Part shown: piece after piece, positions 60,893 through 64,000 of the stretch
How positions within the stretch are numbered: the stretch's first letter is position 1
Layout: each line of letters opens with the position of its first letter
NCBI GenBank assembly: GCA_031286585.1
Contig: JAITUC010000038.1
Span: forward strand, 682,001 to 746,000
DNA: 64,000 nucleotides
Source of the DNA: Delftia acidovorans
GTDB taxonomy: Bacteria > Pseudomonadota > Gammaproteobacteria > Burkholderiales > Burkholderiaceae_C
Direction: 5' to 3'
Program-made: the position numbers and the translations under genes
The notes under the pieces: model-generated
Seen by the model: only the letters and a program-made list of their open reading frames with translations
Database searches by the model: none
What the model was told of the DNA's origin: nothing

Positions 60893-62758
60893 CTACGCTA
60901 CATCGGCCCGCACGTCGAACTCCACCTTCCAGCGCTCTTCGCCACCCACGGGCACGGCGTTGAGCTCCAGCGTGCCGATGTCGGTCACGCGTGCATGCAG
61001 GGTGACGGGAACGATCTCGCCGGGGGCACGGCCTTCGGCGGGCAGGTGGGCCTCGATTTCCTGCAGTTCGACCAGTTCCTCGGGCCCCCAGAAGTCCAGC
61101 ACGGTGCCGACCTGGTCGGCACGGCGCACGGACGAGCCGAAGAAGCGCAGGCGCACGGGCTCGCCCACGACCAGCCCGAATTCCTGTGTGTCCAGCGCCA
61201 CCTCGGTGCCTTCTTCCATGCCGAAGGGCGCCAGGCACAGGGCCGAGATGGGCGGCTCCATGCCGGGGATGGCGGGCATGTTGCTTTCCACGCCCACGTA
61301 ATAGCTCTGCGCCGTGCCGCCGCGGATGCGCACGCCACGGCCCGCAGCCGCCACATGGCCGAAGTAGGCGGCACCGCGCGCCACGGCCAGGTCCAGGTTG
61401 GCGCCATCCAGCAGGCGCGCGGGTTGCGCGCCTTCGCCAGCCAGCCAGCCGTTGACGACTTCCAGGATGCGCTGCTCGATCTGCGGCGCCTTGAGCACGC
61501 CGCCGTTGAACAGGATGGCCGAGGGATGCAGGAAGGACGCACCCTCGGGCTGCGTGCCCTTGAGGCCTTCGATCTGCTCGGTGGCACCGGCCTGGCGCGA
61601 GAGGAAGGCCGCCAGGTGGCGCGTGACGGCCGCATCCTGCGCATAGGGCAGGCCCAGCTGGGTCAGCGCGGCGCGGGCGCGGGTCTGGGGCTTGTCGGAG
61701 ACGGCGGCGCGGGGGAAGAAGCCTTCCACCAGCATCTGCAGCACCTCGTCACGCGTGACCTCGGTGCGGATGCTGCCGCCGATGAGCTTGCTGCCCCGGC
61801 TGGGCACGACCACGGGCACGGACTGCAGCGCGGCGTCGGCCAGCAGTTGCTCCTTGGCTTGGCGGCAGCCATGGGCCAGGGCGCGGGTCTGCCAGGCGTC
61901 GAGCTGTTTGCCCTCCTGGGCCAGCTTGCGGGCCACGCCATAGGCCAGGGCCAGGTCCATGTTGTCGCCGCCCAGCAGGATGTGCTCGCCCACGGCCACG
62001 CGCTGCAGTTCCAGGCCGCCGTCCTTTTCCAGCACGGCGATCAGCGACAGGTCGGTGGTGCCGCCGCCCACGTCCACGACGAGGATGATTTCGCCGCTTT
62101 GTACCTGTTTGCGCCACTGGCCGCCGCTGGCCTGGATCCAGCTGTACAGCGCGGCCTGGGGTTCCTCCAGCAGCGTGAGCTTCTGGAAGCCCGCCGCGCG
62201 GCAGGCCTCGGCCGTCAGCTCGCGCGCGGCCGGGTCGAACGAGGCGGGAATGGTCACCGTCACGTCCTGGGCGTCGAACGGCGCCTCGGGATGGGCCTGC
62301 TCCCAGGCCCAGCGCAGGTGCGACAGGTAGCGGATGGAGGCGGTCAGCGGAGAGACGCGGTGCACCTCCTCGGGCGCATCGGCCGGCAGCAGGGGCGAGC
62401 GGCGGTCCACGCCCGGATGGCACAGCCAGCTCTTGGCGCTGGAGACCAGCCGGATCGGCGTGGCCGCGCCGCGCGATCGCGCGAACTCGCCCACCACGAA
62501 GTCCTGGCTGGCGCCCCAGGGCAGGGCCATGTCGGCGGCGGTGAGTTCGCTTTCATGCGGCAGGTACAGGAAGGACGGCAGCAGCGGGCGCGCCTCCACG
62601 CTGGAGGGGCCGGTGAGCTGGGGAATGTCCAGCACGCCCTGCTCCACCTTCTCGCCATCGCTGGCCTGGCGGTCCACATAGGAGAGCGCGCAATGCGTGG
62701 TGCCCAGGTCGATGCCGATGCTGTAGCGCGCCTGGGAGGGTTGACGGGTCTGGTCCAT
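60893..62758 (-). CDS. Hsp70-family protein, divergent DnaK paralogue
   Basis: A 621-residue protein. The ATPase loops are intact: YSIGIDLGTTHCALSYVD, EIILVVDVGGGTTDLSLIAV, LLGGDNMDLALAYGVARKL and ILFNGGVLKAPQIEQRIL. It shares insert positions with the larger neighbour (SAKSWLCHPGVDRRSPLLP versus SAKSWLSHAGVDRTAAILP), so the two arose by duplication. The C-terminal 150 residues form a beta-rich region (EEGTEVALDTQEFGLVVGEP). ATG at 62758 is chosen because GGTGGAG lies eight bases upstream; a GTG two codons earlier overlaps the DUF2760 stop. Confidence 0.87.
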   Translation of the reverse strand: MDQTRQPSQARYSIGIDLGTTHCALSYVDRQASDGEKVEQGVLDIPQLTGPSSVEARPLLPSFLYLPHESELTAADMALPWGASQDFVVGEFARSRGAATPIRLVSSAKSWLCHPGVDRRSPLLPADAPEEVHRVSPLTASIRYLSHLRWAWEQAHPEAPFDAQDVTVTIPASFDPAARELTAEACRAAGFQKLTLLEEPQAALYSWIQASGGQWRKQVQSGEIILVVDVGGGTTDLSLIAVLEKDGGLELQRVAVGEHILLGGDNMDLALAYGVARKLAQEGKQLDAWQTRALAHGCRQAKEQLLADAALQSVPVVVPSRGSKLIGGSIRTEVTRDEVLQMLVEGFFPRAAVSDKPQTRARAALTQLGLPYAQDAAVTRHLAAFLSRQAGATEQIEGLKGTQPEGASFLHPSAILFNGGVLKAPQIEQRILEVVNGWLAGEGAQPARLLDGANLDLAVARGAAYFGHVAAAGRGVRIRGGTAQSYYVGVESNMPAIPGMEPPISALCLAPFGMEEGTEVALDTQEFGLVVGEPVRLRFFGSSVRRADQVGTVLDFWGPEELVELQEIEAHLPAEGRAPGEIVPVTLHARVTDIGTLELNAVPVGGEERWKVEFDVRADVA

Positions 62759-62760
62759 GT

Positions 62761-63456
62761 TCACAGCTCCACCTCGGCCTGGGCCACGATGGCGGCGGCC
62801 TTGCGGTCGGTGAGCTGGGGCAGGCGGACATCGTCCACGCGCCAGCCCCGGTGGCCCAGCGTGCCCGTGAACGGCGCCTGGCCGACCACGTTGCCGGTCA
62901 GGCGCACGGCGGCGGCATCAAAGCCTGCGGCCAGCGTGACGCGGCTGCCTTCGGCCTCGGCGCGCACGGGGGCGATGCTGAAATGCTCGCGCAGCACCTT
63001 GCGGCAGCCCTCGTGCACCACGCGCGCGGCGGCGCCGATCTCGGCATCGGCATAGCCGGCCACGTCTTCCTGCACGAAGTCCACGAAGCGGGCCTCGCGC
63101 TGCAGCAGGCCCAGCAGCTGCAGGGCGGCGGTGCCAGCGGGTGCGGCCGGCTCCACGATGGTCTTTTCGACGATCCTCTCTACCGGCACCTCGACACGCT
63201 TTTCAACCACTTTCTCGACCACCTTCTCGACCACCTTCTCGACAGGCACCTCGACACGGACCTCGACGATACGGTCCACGGGCACCTCCACGCGCACCTC
63301 CTTCGGTGCAGGCGGCGGCGCATCGGCGGCCAGCGGCTCGCCATCGCGCAGGCGGTTGACATCGGCGGCCAGGCGGCCGTTGCCGAGGATGGCGAAGAAA
63401 CTGCCGATCGCGATGGCGATGCGGCTCAGGAACGAGGGGGGAGTCTTGGAATTCAT
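62761..63456 (-). CDS. DUF2760 protein with EKVV repeat linker
   Basis: A 231-residue protein. It begins with a hydrophobic or amphipathic segment (SFLSRIAIAIGSFFAILGNG), then a striking run of V-E/K repeats (EVPVDRIVEVRVEVPVEKVV, continuing with three EKVV units; residues about 53-100), then the DUF2760 domain with LQLLGLLQREARFVDFVQED, EIGAAARVVHEGCRKVLREH and HRGWRVDDVRLPQL. It is the first gene of the Hsp70-like operon; the next gene starts two bases before its stop codon ends. It may be a membrane-tethered partner that recruits the two ATPases. Function unknown. Confidence 0.85.
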   Translation of the reverse strand: MNSKTPPSFLSRIAIAIGSFFAILGNGRLAADVNRLRDGEPLAADAPPPAPKEVRVEVPVDRIVEVRVEVPVEKVVEKVVEKVVEKRVEVPVERIVEKTIVEPAAPAGTAALQLLGLLQREARFVDFVQEDVAGYADAEIGAAARVVHEGCRKVLREHFSIAPVRAEAEGSRVTLAAGFDAAAVRLTGNVVGQAPFTGTLGHRGWRVDDVRLPQLTDRKAAAIVAQAEVEL

Positions 63457-63957
63457 GGGCTTCTCTTGGCGAGAGGACCCTGCCGGGCCGATCGCCGCGC
63501 AGCAGGGCAACCGGGCGCCGATGGTCCTCCACCGGGCGCCCGCAGGGTCCGTGATGTTACCCAAAGCAACGAAGCCCCGTCCTGTACACGGCCCCATGCC
63601 CCCGTGCGCAAATGGCCTGGCGGCATAATCGCGGCTTCCCTGCCCTCCGACCATGGTCCATACACGCCGCTTTCGCCACGCCCCGACCCGCTGCACCGCC
63701 TTGCGCGCGCAGCGGCCGCAGCGCGTGCACGGCGTGCCCACGGCCTTCATCAGCCTGTGCGGCTTCACGGCCCTGCTTTCCGCCGCCGTGCGGAAAGCCT
63801 GAGGTCCACCCCCAGCTTCCCGCACGGCCCCCGCAGCGAATCCCGCATGCGAAGCGCATGCCAGGAGCTGCCGGCCCACGCCCCGCATCTCCCTGGCCTG
63901 CTCGCCCTTTCGGCTGCGCCGCCGCATGGCGCAGCCGCTGTGACCCAGGAGCTGACG
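63457..63957. other. Divergent leader/promoter region with hairpins
   Basis: A 501-base stretch without a firmly supported gene. It must hold the promoter of the DUF2760-Hsp70 operon (minus) and that of the gene starting at 63958 (plus). Two strong hairpins are visible on the plus side: GCTTTCCGC/GCGGAAAGC (63775-63783 and 63790-63798) and CGGCTGCGCC/GGCGCAGCCG (63911-63920 and 63928-63937). A 49-codon frame at 63653-63802 ends just past the first hairpin. Together they resemble a regulated 5' leader, but nothing here fixes a ligand or mechanism. Confidence 0.45.
63653..63802 (+). CDS. Possible 49-residue leader ORF (doubtful)
   Basis: An ATG-initiated frame with an Arg/His-rich first half (MVHTRRFRHAPTRCTALRAQ) and a more hydrophobic second half (FISLCGFTALLSAAV). 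No good ribosome-binding site precedes it. It could be a leader peptide of the gene at 63958 or chance; its C-terminal codons form a nine-base-pair hairpin. Confidence 0.2.
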   Translation: MVHTRRFRHAPTRCTALRAQRPQRVHGVPTAFISLCGFTALLSAAVRKA

Positions 63958-64000
63958 ATGGACATGGAACTCTCCCAAAACTTTCTGCGCGCCAAAAGCC
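63958..64000 (+). CDS. Start of an unidentified gene (partial)
   Basis: An ATG preceded by AGGAG at an eight-base spacing opens a frame MDMELSQNFLRAKS that runs off the window. Fourteen residues are too few to assign a family. Its 5' leader contains the hairpins described for 63457-63957. Confidence 0.55.
   Translation, partial: MDMELSQNFLRAKS

Noticed and set aside
63180..63260. CRISPR-like or tandem DNA repeat in the DUF2760 gene
   Set aside because: The short 12-15 base repeats (CTCGACCACCTT-like) are in-frame codons for EKVV units, not spacered repeats.

Overview
The window is GC-rich, densely packed bacterial chromosome. It most likely comes from the Comamonadaceae (Betaproteobacteria) and probably from Delftia. 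The strongest pointer is the porin at 18299-19354, which matches my memory of the Omp32 anion porin of Delftia (Comamonas) acidovorans almost residue for residue. Supporting pointers are a CIRCE-controlled groESL, a two-gene cyanophycin synthetase locus and a HexR-type regulator facing tal-pgi. I saw no rRNA or tRNA gene, insertion sequence, prophage or CRISPR array; the gene content looks like core chromosome.

Layout. 0-2.5 kb: the end of an aldehyde dehydrogenase with its DUF779 partner, a periplasmic peroxiredoxin, and a divergent DUF1348/TetR pair with two copies of one operator. 2.5-4.7 kb: CIRCE-groES-groEL and a strong terminator. 4.7-8.6 kb: a probable 2-aminoadipate aminotransferase, a 2-oxoadipate dioxygenase/decarboxylase (HglS type) and a divergent LysR regulator, which together suggest the lower part of lysine catabolism. 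8.7-13.4 kb: an orphan amino-acid binding protein, pgi-tal, and a divergent RpiR/HexR regulator. 13.5-16.8 kb: a stand-alone FabF-like synthase facing a TetR regulator across a palindrome, then an M20 amidohydrolase. 17-19.4 kb: two porins. 19.7-24.2 kb: coq7, OsmC, a candidate small RNA, ilvA, cobS and cobC.

24.2-38.5 kb holds a type II secretion system: gspC divergent, then gspG-H-I-J-K-L-M-N-D-E. gspF is stranded 3 kb downstream behind a small membrane protein, a flavin monooxygenase and a WYL regulator/glutathione transferase pair. GspC is short, and GspE lacks the usual four-cysteine zinc module. A secreted trypsin-like protease with three C-terminal repeats (55973-57904) is a plausible substrate.

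38.5-48.9 kb: a 5'-nucleotidase, an EF-hand protein and a cyanophycin locus. One strand of that locus carries two cyanophycin synthetases, the first with a ruined Mur-ligase P-loop. The other strand carries an ABC exporter-like protein with a zinc ribbon plus a DUF1854 protein. 48.9-55.8 kb: three regulator/effector units (LysR-YeiH, MarR-FUSC, GNAT) and a succinate-semialdehyde dehydrogenase. 57.9-63.5 kb: a compact operon of a DUF2760 protein and two divergent Hsp70-family ATPases. This operon and the cyanophycin-linked ABC/DUF1854 pair are the least understood parts of the window.

Several local regulators sit beside convincing inverted-repeat operators (TetR x2, LysR x2, WYL, MarR), so the window reads as a series of small, locally controlled units separated by intrinsic terminators. 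Identifications rest on reading motifs and recalled family knowledge; no search was run.
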